Source: Acidimicrobiia bacterium (GTDB taxonomy: Bacteria; Actinomycetota; Acidimicrobiia; Acidimicrobiales; Poriferisodalaceae). Taken from it: a stretch of DNA of 32,239 nt. The notes beneath the pieces are model-generated. The model was given only the letters and a program-made list of their open reading frames with translations, searched no databases and had not been told where the DNA came from. A program made the position numbers and the translations under genes. The DNA lies in assembly GCA_022828045.1 (NCBI GenBank), contig JAJEIW010000180.1:1-32239 (forward strand), read 5' to 3'. Below, in pieces: positions 16,223 to 23,157 of the stretch (the first letter of the stretch is position 1; the number at the start of each line of letters is the position of its first letter).

Positions 16223-17815
16223 TCAGAAGCCCAAGGATTGCAGGTTGGCTTCTATCTGGGCGTCCAGTTTTTCTGCCTCGGCCTGCTGGGCGCGCCACTG
16301 GGCGGCGAGACGGGGCATCTTGTCGGCGAACGGCTCGCCGTCGTCGGGCTGGGGGGCCACGCCTACGTAGCGGCCGGGGGTGAGCACGCAGTCGTAACCG
16401 CGGATTTCCTCAACGGCGGCGCCCTTGCAGAAGCCCGCGACGTCCTCGTAGGCCGCCTCGTCAGCATGGGCTGAGCGCCAAGCGTGGTAGGTGCTGGCCA
16501 CCTTGGCGATGTCGTCGTCGGTGAGCTCGCGGTGGGTGCGGTCGACCATGCGGCCGAGGCTTCGGGCGTCGATGAACAGCACTTCGCCGCGCCGGTCACG
16601 CAGGCCGTCCCCGCCCGAGCGGTCTTTGGCCAGGAACCACAGGCACGCCGGAATGGCTGTGGAGAAGAACAATTGGCTGGGCAGCGCCACCATGCAGTCG
16701 ACCAAGTCGGCCTCGACGAGGTTCTTCCGTATCTCGCCCTCGCCCGACTGCCGCGACGACATCGACCCGTTGGCGAGCACGAAGCCGGCCACTCCGTTCG
16801 GCGCAAGGTGGTGGACCATGTGCTGCACCCAGGCGAAGTTGGCGTTGCCCTTCGGGGGCGTGCCATAGCGCCAGCGCTGGTCGTCGGTCAGGCGCTCGCC
16901 GCCCCAGTCCGACACGTTGAACGGCGGGTTGGCCAGGATGAAGTCGGCCCGCAGGTCGGGGTGACGGTCGTCGTGGAACGTGTCGCCGTGAGTGATCTGG
17001 CCCTCGATGCCGCGGATCGCCAGGTTCATGCGCGCCAAGCGCCATGTGGTGTAGTTCGATTCCTGACCGTAGATCGAAATGGCCGTCCGCGTGCCGGGCG
17101 GGCGTGAACCGCCGTTGCCGTTTCCGGAGGCGTGAGCCTCGATGAACTCCACCGACTGCACGAACATGCCCGATGAGCCGCAGCAGGGGTCGTACACCCG
17201 GCCCTCGAACGGCTCGATCATCTCGACCAGCAGGCGCACCACGCAGCGAGGCGTGTAGAACTCGCCGCCGCGCTTGCCCTCCGCGTCAGCGAACATCGAC
17301 AGGAAGTACTCATAGACACGCCCGAGCACGTCACGCGAGCGAGCGGCCGCGTCGCCCACCGTGACGTTGCCCAGCAGGTCGATCAGCTGGCCGAGCCGCT
17401 CCTGATCGAGAGCCGGACGGGCATAGTCCTTGGGCAGCACGCCGTCGAGCGCCGGGTTCATGGCCTCCAGCTCGTCCATGGCCCGGTCGATGATCGAACC
17501 GATGTGCGGCTGGCGGGCCTGTGCGGCAAGCACATCCCAACGCGCCGGTGCGGGCACCCAGAAGACGTTGCGCCAGCGGTACTCGTCAATGTCATCGGGA
17601 TCGGCGCCCTCGTCGATCTCGGCTTCGAGTTGCTCGCGGACCTCGCCGAACGCATCCGAGACGTACTTCAGGAAGATCAGCCCGAGAACGACGTGCTTGT
17701 ACTCAGCAGCGTCCATGCTGCCGCGCAGCTTGTCAGCAGCAGCCCACAGCGTCCGCTGGATGTCTGCGAGATCACCGCCCGCCACATCGCTCTCGCGAGT
17801 TCCGCTCGTGGGCAT
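16223..17815 (-). CDS. hsdM: Type I DNA adenine methyltransferase, M subunit
   Basis: A 530-residue N6-adenine methylase that, with HsdS, modifies the recognition site and protects host DNA. The N-terminal helical domain ([16 protein letters not shown], then [16 protein letters not shown]) is the usual HsdM_N. The SAM-binding motif is [10 protein letters not shown] (about residues 208-217), and catalytic motif IV is NPPFNVSDW at 296-304. [17 protein letters not shown] is the standard strand before motif I. The ATG at 17815 has GGAG 8 bp upstream and starts [10 protein letters not shown]; a further 14 codons of open frame upstream run through an inverted repeat and are not included. First gene of the operon hsdM, 90-aa gene, HEPN, MNT-hsdS, with the broken AAA gene behind. 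Its hsdR is 8.5 kb downstream. Confidence 0.96.
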   Translation of the reverse strand: MPTSGTRESDVAGGDLADIQRTLWAAADKLRGSMDAAEYKHVVLGLIFLKYVSDAFGEVREQLEAEIDEGADPDDIDEYRWRNVFWVPAPARWDVLAAQARQPHIGSIIDRAMDELEAMNPALDGVLPKDYARPALDQERLGQLIDLLGNVTVGDAAARSRDVLGRVYEYFLSMFADAEGKRGGEFYTPRCVVRLLVEMIEPFEGRVYDPCCGSSGMFVQSVEFIEAHASGNGNGGSRPPGTRTAISIYGQESNYTTWRLARMNLAIRGIEGQITHGDTFHDDRHPDLRADFILANPPFNVSDWGGERLTDDQRWRYGTPPKGNANFAWVQHMVHHLAPNGVAGFVLANGSMSSRQSGEGEIRKNLVEADLVDCMVALPSQLFFSTAIPACLWFLAKDRSGGDGLRDRRGEVLFIDARSLGRMVDRTHRELTDDDIAKVASTYHAWRSAHADEAAYEDVAGFCKGAAVEEIRGYDCVLTPGRYVGVAPQPDDGEPFADKMPRLAAQWRAQQAEAEKLDAQIEANLQSLGF

Positions 17816-17838
17816 TGTTCGTCTCCGCAATGCGTCGG

Positions 17839-17855
17839 GTCCCGCGAGACGGGAC
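17839..17855. promoter_or_regulatory. Palindrome in the hsdM leader
   Basis: GTCCCG and CGGGAC make a perfect 6-bp inverted repeat around CGAGA, 23 bp before the hsdM start and upstream of its Shine-Dalgarno, in the 134-bp gap between hsdM and the divergent DUF2784 gene. It could be an operator or an mRNA hairpin that tunes hsdM expression. Confidence 0.4.
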
Positions 17856-17949
17856 ATATCCGCTGTGGCTTGTTTCTACCTGACGCTGGCTCGACGCGAC
17901 GCGATCCGACAACAGGCGGCATATCAGGTACACCAGTAGCGTCGGCGCG

Positions 17950-18324
17950 ATGGTTGCGGTCGGGCTGGCTCGCCTCGTGGCGGCGTCGCACCTGAGCTAC
18001 ATCGTGTTCCTGCTGGTCGGCGGGTTCATGGCGAAGCGCTGGCCCAGGCTGATGAAGTGGCACCTCGGGGCCATCGGCGCAGCGGGCGTGGTGAACCTCA
18101 CCGGTTCGGACTGCCCGCTGACGGTGTGGGAGAAACGGCTCCTGCGCCAAGCCGGGAGAGAGCCGTACGAGACCGGCTTCATCTCCAACTACCTGGTGGA
18201 GCCGGTGTACCCGCCGGGCATCACCGGGCGGGTCAACTTGGTGATCCTGGTCACCCTGACGGTGCCGATCACGGTCAGCTACTGGCGCATGCGAAAGACC
18301 GGCTTCACTGCTGCCACCCGCTGA
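17950..18324 (+). CDS. DUF2784 family membrane protein
   Basis: A 124-residue integral membrane protein. Hydrophobic segments lie at about residues 14-28 (LSYIVFLLVGGFMA), 40-50 (HLGAIGAAGVV) and 95-112 (VNLVILVTLTVPITV). The family signature is clear: TGSDCPLTVWEKRLLRQAG followed by YETGFISNYL and EPVYPPG. DUF2784 proteins are small four-helix membrane proteins of unknown function, common in actinobacteria and proteobacteria. The start at ATG 17950 keeps the first helix. Nothing around it suggests a link with the divergent hsdM operon; it probably marks the right edge of the defence island. Confidence 0.85.
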   Translation: MVAVGLARLVAASHLSYIVFLLVGGFMAKRWPRLMKWHLGAIGAAGVVNLTGSDCPLTVWEKRLLRQAGREPYETGFISNYLVEPVYPPGITGRVNLVILVTLTVPITVSYWRMRKTGFTAATR

Positions 18325-18399
18325 GGGGCGAGGCGTCTGGGCGGCCCCAACGAGAGCGGCAAACACCCACCATCCGGCGAGGCCGTCACACCCCTCTCC

Positions 18400-18405
18400 T
18401 ACGAT
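18400..18405 (+). promoter_or_regulatory. Putative -10 element for a leaderless Panacea gene
   Basis: TACGAT ends 7 bp before the ATG at 18413, the distance expected if transcription begins at the start codon. There is no Shine-Dalgarno before that ATG. The same hexamer stands 8 bp before a GTG at 29674. No clear -35 was found. Confidence 0.45.
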
Positions 18406-18412
18406 GTGTCCC

Positions 18413-18964
18413 ATGGAGGTCGCCTACGTCGAGGAGAAGTTCGCCGAGTTGCTGATGCACGTTGCCGCTCGGTTGCAGGGCGACCGCGCCGGGGGCGCTA
18501 CGAAGCTCAACAAGGTGCTGTTCTTCGTCGAGTTCACTCACCTGAGGCGACATCACCAGGTGGTGTCGGGTTGCCAGTTCCAGAAGCTTCCTCATGGACC
18601 GGCCCCACATCAGCTCCTTCCGGTCCGGCGACGGTTGATCGATGCCGGCGAGGCCAAGTTGATCGAGGAGGACTTCTTGGGTCGCCCTCAGCAGCGGTTG
18701 GTGCCCGAGCGCGAAGCCGACCTGACTTGGTTCACCGCCGAGGAGTTGCAGACCATCGAAGATGTGCTTGACCAGCTAGAGGGGATGACTGGAACTCAGG
18801 TCAGCGAGCTGTCTCATCAGGAGCCGGGTTGGCGGCTGACTGAGATCGGCGAGACGATCCCGTTCTCGACGGCGTTTCTCGATTTCCCGCAGGCTGCGAC
18901 CCCGACGAGCGAGCGGCTGTCCGAGTCGGTTGCGGAGCGTTACGGGTTTGCAACCGCCGGTTGA
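18413..18964 (+). CDS. Panacea-domain (DUF4065/SocA-like) protein, candidate antitoxin
   Basis: A 183-residue protein with the Panacea core: TKLNKVLFFVEFTHLRRHH, then the GCQFQKLPHGPAP turn that matches the Y-x-K-xx-x-GP pattern of the family, then LPVRRRLIDAGEA. The second half (LTWFTAEELQTIEDVLDQLE, then GWRLTEIGETIPF) is a helical extension also seen in family members. Panacea proteins act as antitoxins able to neutralise unrelated toxins, or as proteolytic adaptors like SocA. The ATG at 18413 is chosen over the in-frame ATG at 18404 because a TACGAT -10 overlaps the latter and the family begins close to the first helix. The TGA overlaps the ATG of the next gene by one base (TGATG). Confidence 0.8.
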   Translation: MEVAYVEEKFAELLMHVAARLQGDRAGGATKLNKVLFFVEFTHLRRHHQVVSGCQFQKLPHGPAPHQLLPVRRRLIDAGEAKLIEEDFLGRPQQRLVPEREADLTWFTAEELQTIEDVLDQLEGMTGTQVSELSHQEPGWRLTEIGETIPFSTAFLDFPQAATPTSERLSESVAERYGFATAG

Positions 18965-19281
18965 TGTTCGAGGTTCGCGTCGGCGAGGCCGCAGCCGAGA
19001 AGATCACCGGGGCGTACGGGCCCGAACGGAGCGCTGCTGGACGGCCGTCGGAGTGGGACTTCTGGTCGGGGCCGCTTGCTGCGGCTCTCATCGGGTTTCG
19101 GGACTTCGAGAACCTGCTCTTTAGCCTGCACCCAGAGATCCGCACGCTCCACATCGTCGACCCTGTCTTCGGTTCTCTGGTGTTCGCTGGCGTGCTGGTG
19201 GAACCAGGAGTGGTCGAGATCGCCGACTACGAGGTCGATCCCGACTACTGGGACATGATCGAAGACGATCCGAATGACTGA
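18964..19281 (+). CDS. Unrecognised 105-aa protein coupled to the Panacea gene, candidate toxin
   Basis: A small acidic protein with no signal peptide or membrane helix: MFEVRVGEAAAEKITGAYG at the front, a middle with WDFWSGPLAAALIGFRDFEN, and a strand-rich end with GSLVFAGVLVEPGVVEIADYEVD in parts (SLVFAGVLVE, VVEIADYEVD). The order of helices followed by three strands could suit a RelE-like fold, but I do not recognise the family and see no catalytic motif. It starts at ATG 18964, sharing its A with the Panacea stop, so the two are translationally coupled in antitoxin-then-partner order. The cobalamin riboswitch begins about 40 bp downstream. Confidence 0.75.
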   Translation: MFEVRVGEAAAEKITGAYGPERSAAGRPSEWDFWSGPLAAALIGFRDFENLLFSLHPEIRTLHIVDPVFGSLVFAGVLVEPGVVEIADYEVDPDYWDMIEDDPND

Positions 19282-19317
19282 ACCGCCGACCCGCCGATTC
19301 TACAGCGGGCCTCCTAG

Positions 19318-19460
19318 ACTCACACCCGGTTGTCGTGAGCGAAGCCGGTGAGATCCCGGCACTGTCCCGCAACGGTGATGCCCCTTCGGGGGACGAGTCC
19401 GGTCGCCTCCCGGCCGCCATCACGCGAACCGATTCCTCGAGGTAAGGAGCGGCTCGTGCG
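19318..19460 (+). promoter_or_regulatory. Cobalamin (adenosylcobalamin) riboswitch
   Basis: The conserved core is read directly: GAAGCCGGTGAGATCCCGGC (19341-19360), followed by ACTGTCCCGCAACGGTGA, matching the GCCGGTGx-AxTCCGG-xCTGxCCCGCAACGGT consensus. A GCCCCTTCGGGG stem-loop comes next, then GTCCGGTCGCCTCCCGG in the position of the B12 box and a closing ATTCCTCGAGGTAAGGAG. It lies between the Panacea pair and btuF, 50 bp or so before btuF. When cobalamin is plentiful it should reduce expression of btuF and the genes behind it. TAGACT at 19314-19319 could be the -10. The outer borders are approximate. Confidence 0.92.
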
Positions 19461-19473
19461 GTGGGTGCTCCCG

Positions 19474-19497
19474 CTGCTCGGCCCTGAACTCGAGCAG
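19474..19497 (+). promoter_or_regulatory. Hairpin before the btuF ribosome-binding site (riboswitch expression platform)
   Basis: CTGCTCG (19474-19480) and CGAGCAG (19491-19497) form a perfect 7-bp stem with a 10-nt loop. It ends just before the AAGGGAG Shine-Dalgarno (19498-19504) of btuF. With CTCGAG present both here and at the end of the riboswitch core, alternative pairings are possible. There is no T-run, so control is more likely at translation than by termination. Confidence 0.55.
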
Positions 19498-19510
19498 AAG
19501 GGAGAACACC

Positions 19511-20572
19511 ATGAACCGCACTGCCTCCAAGCGAGCTGCCCTGCCACTGCGGGTGCTGTGGGCACTGGCAGCCGTGCTCTTGCTCGTCTCGGCCTGTGGA
19601 AGCGACGACACCGCCAGCAGTCCAACGCCTGCGCCGGCGACGGAGGCTGCTCCTGCCACCGAGGCACCGGCGGCAACACAAGCGCCGACGACCACGACCG
19701 AGGCCGCTGCTGAAGCGGCCGAGGGGACCGACGAAGCAGCAGGGTCGGCCGAACAGACCGAAGACACCGAACCGGCTCCCGCCGAACCGGAGTACCGCTA
19801 CCAGCGAATCGTCTCCATCTCCCCCACCGGTACCGAGATCCTGTTCGCCATCGGTGCGGGCGATCGGGTGGTCGCCGTCGATGAATTCTCGTACTACCCG
19901 CCCGAGGCGCCTGTCACCGACCTGAGCGGCTGGCAGCCGAACGTCGAGGCCATCGCGTCATACGACCCCGATCTTGTCGTCATGGGCAGCGACGGTGACA
20001 TCGAGGCCAACCTCGAGTCGCTGGGGATCGCGGTGCTGGCCATCAACGCCCCCACCACCTTCGACGAGGTGTATGTGCAGATCGCACAATTCGGCGAGAC
20101 CACCGAGCAGATCGACGAAGCGGCTGCGTTGATCTCGGAGATGCGCAGCGAGATCGGCGCCCTCATCGACGCAGCACCCGACGCTTCGGGGCTCAGCTAC
20201 TACCACGAGCTCACCGACGGCCTGTACTCGGTGACGAGCAGCACCTTCATCGGACAGGTGTATGCGCTCTTCGGGCTCGACAACATCGCCGATCCTGCCG
20301 ATTCCGACGGAAGCTCCTACGGCTACCCGCAACTCGGCAACGAGTACATCGTCGACGCCGATCCCGACCTGATCTTCCTGGCCGACACGCTGTGCTGCGG
20401 CCAGAACGCCGAGACGGTTGCTGCCCGTCCAGGCTGGGACCTGCTGAGCGCGGTCCAGCACGGCCGGGTCGTCGAGCTCAATGACGACATCGTGTCGCGC
20501 TGGGGGCCACGCCTCGTGGAGTTCATCGCGGCAATCTCCGATGCGATCATTTCGATCGGCGCAGCGAGCTGA
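19511..20572 (+). CDS. btuF: Cobalamin/corrinoid ABC transporter, substrate-binding lipoprotein
   Basis: A 353-residue lipoprotein that would capture corrinoids outside the membrane for BtuCD. A signal peptide with lipobox LVSAC places the lipid-bearing cysteine at C29. Residues about 31-94 are a low-complexity Ala/Thr/Pro/Glu linker, probably spanning the cell wall. The binding domain starts near 97 with RIVSISPTGTEILFAIGAGD, the classic BtuF/FhuD class III fold start, and includes DLVVMGSDGD, the long central helix (EQIDEAAALISEMRSEIGAL) and RPGWDLLSAVQHGRVVEL. AAGGGAG precedes the ATG. A cobalamin riboswitch upstream and cobO downstream make B12 or cobinamide the likely ligand rather than iron-siderophores, which use the same fold. 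Confidence 0.93.
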   Translation: MNRTASKRAALPLRVLWALAAVLLLVSACGSDDTASSPTPAPATEAAPATEAPAATQAPTTTTEAAAEAAEGTDEAAGSAEQTEDTEPAPAEPEYRYQRIVSISPTGTEILFAIGAGDRVVAVDEFSYYPPEAPVTDLSGWQPNVEAIASYDPDLVVMGSDGDIEANLESLGIAVLAINAPTTFDEVYVQIAQFGETTEQIDEAAALISEMRSEIGALIDAAPDASGLSYYHELTDGLYSVTSSTFIGQVYALFGLDNIADPADSDGSSYGYPQLGNEYIVDADPDLIFLADTLCCGQNAETVAARPGWDLLSAVQHGRVVELNDDIVSRWGPRLVEFIAAISDAIISIGAAS

Positions 20573-20585
20573 TCGGTGCCCGCAG

Positions 20586-20600
20586 CGCTGCGTTGCAGCG
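20586..20600 (+). promoter_or_regulatory. Intercistronic hairpin btuF-btuC
   Basis: CGCTGC and GCAGCG form a 6-bp stem around GTT in the 65-bp gap between btuF and btuC, followed by TTGTGT. It overlaps a second palindrome (CGCAGCGCTGCG, 20581-20592). Such a hairpin could protect the btuF message or attenuate, giving more binding protein than permease. Confidence 0.35.
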
Positions 20601-20637
20601 TTGTGTACGGCGCTGGTGACTGAGGGCTGAGGTTGTG

Positions 20638-21717
20638 ATGCGCGCCAACGGCGCATCCGGCGCCGCCAGTGCCAGCGGCATCCAGCTTCAGGCATCGGCG
20701 CTGCGCGCCCGCGCGCTTGTTGCCGGCATCGTTGCCGTCGTCATCGCTGTCGTCGCCGGGCTGACGATTGGTCCGGCCGGCATTCCGGCGCACCGGGTAT
20801 TGATGGAGCTGGCCGACCTGCTGCCTGGCATTGCGGTCGAGTCCGGGCTCAATGACGCGCACAAGGCGATCGTCACCGATATCCGGCTGCCCCGCGTTGT
20901 GCTCGGACTGCTGGTGGGCGCGACGCTCGGCACGAGCGGGGCCACCTATCAAGCGGCATTTCGAAACCCCCTCGCCGACCCCTACCTGCTCGGCATCGCC
21001 GCCGGCGCGGGACTCGGCGCGACCATCGCCATCGTCAACGACATCGGCGACGGCGCCGGCGTGTTCGACCTCGTTCCGATCGCGGCCTTCGGAGGGGCGC
21101 TCGGCGCCGTGACCGTGGCCTACCTCGCAGGACACATCGGCGGGCGGTCGACTGCATCGCTGATACTCGCCGGGATCGCAGTGGCGAGCTTTCTCGCGGC
21201 CTGCCAGACGTACCTGCTGCAGGCGAACGCGGATGCGTTCCGCAGAATCCTCGCCTGGCTCCTCGGCCGAATTGCCACATCGGGCTGGGCCGAGCCAGCA
21301 CTGCTGCTGCCGTATTTCTTAGTGACGACGGCCATCATGCTGCGCTACCGGCGGGCACTCGACGTGCTCGCCGTCGGCGACGAGGAAGCTGCGGCACTCG
21401 GCCTCGAGCCCCGCCGGATCCGGCTGATCGTCCTGCTTGCGGCGTCGCTCGGCGCGGCCGCTGCGGTGTCGGTCAGCGGGCTGATCAGCTTCGTCGGCAT
21501 CATCGTGCCGCACGCAATCCGGCTGGTCTTCGGCACCAGCAACCGCATCCTGCTGCCGCTGTCGGTGCTCTTCGGCGCAGCTTTCCTGGTGCTTGCCGAC
21601 CTGACTGCGCGCACTGTGCTCTCCCCCGCCGAGCTGCCGATCGGTGTGGTCACCGCCTTCTTGGGAGCGCCCTTCTTTGTGTTCGTGCTGCGAACGAGCC
21701 GGCGGGAGATCTGGTGA
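20638..21717 (+). CDS. btuC: Cobalamin ABC transporter permease (FecCD family)
   Basis: A 359-residue integral membrane permease with about ten hydrophobic segments, among them LVAGIVAVVIAVVAGL near the start and LSVLFGAAFLVLADL near the end. Family landmarks are DIRLPRVVLGLLVGATLG, ATYQAAFRNPLADPYLLG, GLEPRRIRLIVLLAASLG and SGLISFVGIIVPHAIRL, the last being the loop that contacts the ATPase. The ATG at 20638 is preferred; GTG at 20635 is adjacent and also possible. The stop overlaps the GTG start of btuD by 4 bp. FecCD permeases carry B12 or iron complexes; the riboswitch and cobO point to corrinoids here. Confidence 0.92.
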   Translation: MRANGASGAASASGIQLQASALRARALVAGIVAVVIAVVAGLTIGPAGIPAHRVLMELADLLPGIAVESGLNDAHKAIVTDIRLPRVVLGLLVGATLGTSGATYQAAFRNPLADPYLLGIAAGAGLGATIAIVNDIGDGAGVFDLVPIAAFGGALGAVTVAYLAGHIGGRSTASLILAGIAVASFLAACQTYLLQANADAFRRILAWLLGRIATSGWAEPALLLPYFLVTTAIMLRYRRALDVLAVGDEEAAALGLEPRRIRLIVLLAASLGAAAAVSVSGLISFVGIIVPHAIRLVFGTSNRILLPLSVLFGAAFLVLADLTARTVLSPAELPIGVVTAFLGAPFFVFVLRTSRREIW

Positions 21718-22547
21718 GCGCCGCCGTCGAAGTGGAGGCGCTCGAGGTCAGCCTCGACCGAACGCCGATCCTGACGGGGGTCGACCTCAGCGTCTCGGCG
21801 GGCGAATGGGTGAACGTGGTGGGTCCCAACGGCGCAGGCAAGACGACTCTGTTGCGGGCACTTCTCGGGCTCGTCGCCTACGACGGCAAGGTGCACATCG
21901 ACGGCCTGTCCAGCCAGCGGCGCTCCGTCAGAGCCCAGCACCTCGCATACGTGCCTCAATCGCCCGTCATTCCTCAGGGAATGCTGGTGGGCGACTATGT
22001 GCTGCTGGGCCGGACCCCGCACCGGGGCATCTTCGCTGCCGAGACCGCCACCGACACTCGCATCGCCACAGAAGTGCTCGAACGGCTTGATCTGGGCGGC
22101 TTCGGGGAGCGGGCTATGCAGTCGCTCTCGGGCGGTGAACGTCAGCGAGCCGTGCTGGCCCGCGCGCTTGCGCAGCAAACACCGATCCTGTTGCTCGATG
22201 AGCCGACGACCGCCCTCGATCTCGGCCACCAGCAGGATGTGCTCGATCTTGTCGACGGGCTGCGTCGCGAGCGCGGCCTGACGGTCATTGCCACGCTGCA
22301 TGACCTGACGCTCGCAGCCCGCTATGGCGACCGGGTCGCCATCCTTTCTGAGGGGCGCGTGGCGGCGTGCGGGCCGCCCGACGGCGTGCTCACCGTCGAC
22401 AGCATCGCCCAGCACTTCGGCGCCCACGTCAGGGTGCTCCGCGATTCGGACGGTCCCGTCATCGTCCCCACAGCAACGACATCGGCACACGCGACCAGCG
22501 CGGCACCGGCAGGGCGCGCCGCCACACAGAATGGAGATCACTCATGA
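21714..22547 (+). CDS. btuD: Cobalamin ABC transporter ATP-binding protein
   Basis: A 277-residue ABC ATPase driving BtuC. Walker A is GPNGAGKTT (about residues 39-47), Q-loop YVPQSPVIPQG, signature LSGGERQRAVLARAL, Walker B ILLLDEPTTALD and switch histidine in IATLHDLTLAARYGD. The last ~35 residues (after RVLRDSDGP) are a low-complexity Ala/Thr tail not needed for the fold. The GTG start overlaps the end of btuC, and the TGA overlaps the cobO ATG (ATGA), so translation is coupled throughout. Confidence 0.94.
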   Translation: MSAAVEVEALEVSLDRTPILTGVDLSVSAGEWVNVVGPNGAGKTTLLRALLGLVAYDGKVHIDGLSSQRRSVRAQHLAYVPQSPVIPQGMLVGDYVLLGRTPHRGIFAAETATDTRIATEVLERLDLGGFGERAMQSLSGGERQRAVLARALAQQTPILLLDEPTTALDLGHQQDVLDLVDGLRRERGLTVIATLHDLTLAARYGDRVAILSEGRVAACGPPDGVLTVDSIAQHFGAHVRVLRDSDGPVIVPTATTSAHATSAAPAGRAATQNGDHS

Positions 22548-23140
22548 ATGCATCACAGCCAGACGGCTCGACACCCACTGACGCACCGCCCACTGACGAC
22601 CCTCGCCCTGACGGGCTGCGCACGGCGCGCAGTCTCGTGGTGGTGAACACCGGCGACGGCAAGGGGAAATCCTCCGCTGCGTTCGGCACGGCGATGCGGG
22701 CGCGAGCCCGCGACTGGCCGGTAGCGGTGGTGCAGTTCCTCAAGTCGGACAACTGGGTGACCGGCGAGCAGATGATGGCCGAGCCACTCGGCATCGACTT
22801 CTGGTCGCTGGGCGAAGGCTTCACCTGGGACAGCGACGATCTCACCCGGGACGAGGCAGAGGCCCGCGAGGCATGGCGACACGGCAAGGCGCTGGTGGAG
22901 GCCGGCGAGCACCGGCTGGTCGTGTTCGACGAGATCACCTACCCGCTCAACTGGGGCTGGATCGACGCCGCCGAGGTGGAAGCCACGTTCCGCAACCGCC
23001 CCGATCAGGTGTCGCTGGTGCTGACGGGCCGCGACGCGCCGGGGTGGATGATCGAACTCGCCGACACGGTGACCGAGATGGTCAAGACCAAGCACGCCTA
23101 CGACGACGGCATCCGGGCCAAGAAGGGCATCGACTACTAG
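22544..23140 (+). CDS. cobO: Corrinoid adenosyltransferase (CobO/BtuR type)
   Basis: A 198-residue enzyme that transfers the 5'-deoxyadenosyl group from ATP to reduced corrinoids. The N-terminal ~28 residues are polar and Pro/Asp-rich. The P-loop is NTGDGKGKS (about residues 35-43), followed by SSAAFGTAMRARA, VVQFLKSDNWVTGE, LVVFDEITYPLNWGW and LVLTGRDAPGWMIELAD, all typical of CobO rather than PduO. The ATG at 22544 has GGAG at 22533-22536 and overlaps the btuD stop by 4 bp. Adenosylating imported corrinoids at once commits them to the salvage route and supplies the form that the riboswitch senses. Seventeen bases separate its stop from the convergent cobQ stop. Confidence 0.95.
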   Translation: MNASQPDGSTPTDAPPTDDPRPDGLRTARSLVVVNTGDGKGKSSAAFGTAMRARARDWPVAVVQFLKSDNWVTGEQMMAEPLGIDFWSLGEGFTWDSDDLTRDEAEAREAWRHGKALVEAGEHRLVVFDEITYPLNWGWIDAAEVEATFRNRPDQVSLVLTGRDAPGWMIELADTVTEMVKTKHAYDDGIRAKKGIDY

Positions 23141-23157
23141 CTAGGTGCGCCCGCTGC

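Noticed and set aside
16223-17815. Variant SAM motif DPCCGSSGM in HsdM as a sign of inactivation
   Set aside because: The change from the usual GSGG is mild and all other methylase motifs, including NPPF, are intact.
22367-22543. Open frame in front of cobO
   Set aside because: Shadow of the btuD 3' end; the ATG at 22544 has a good Shine-Dalgarno and ATGA coupling.
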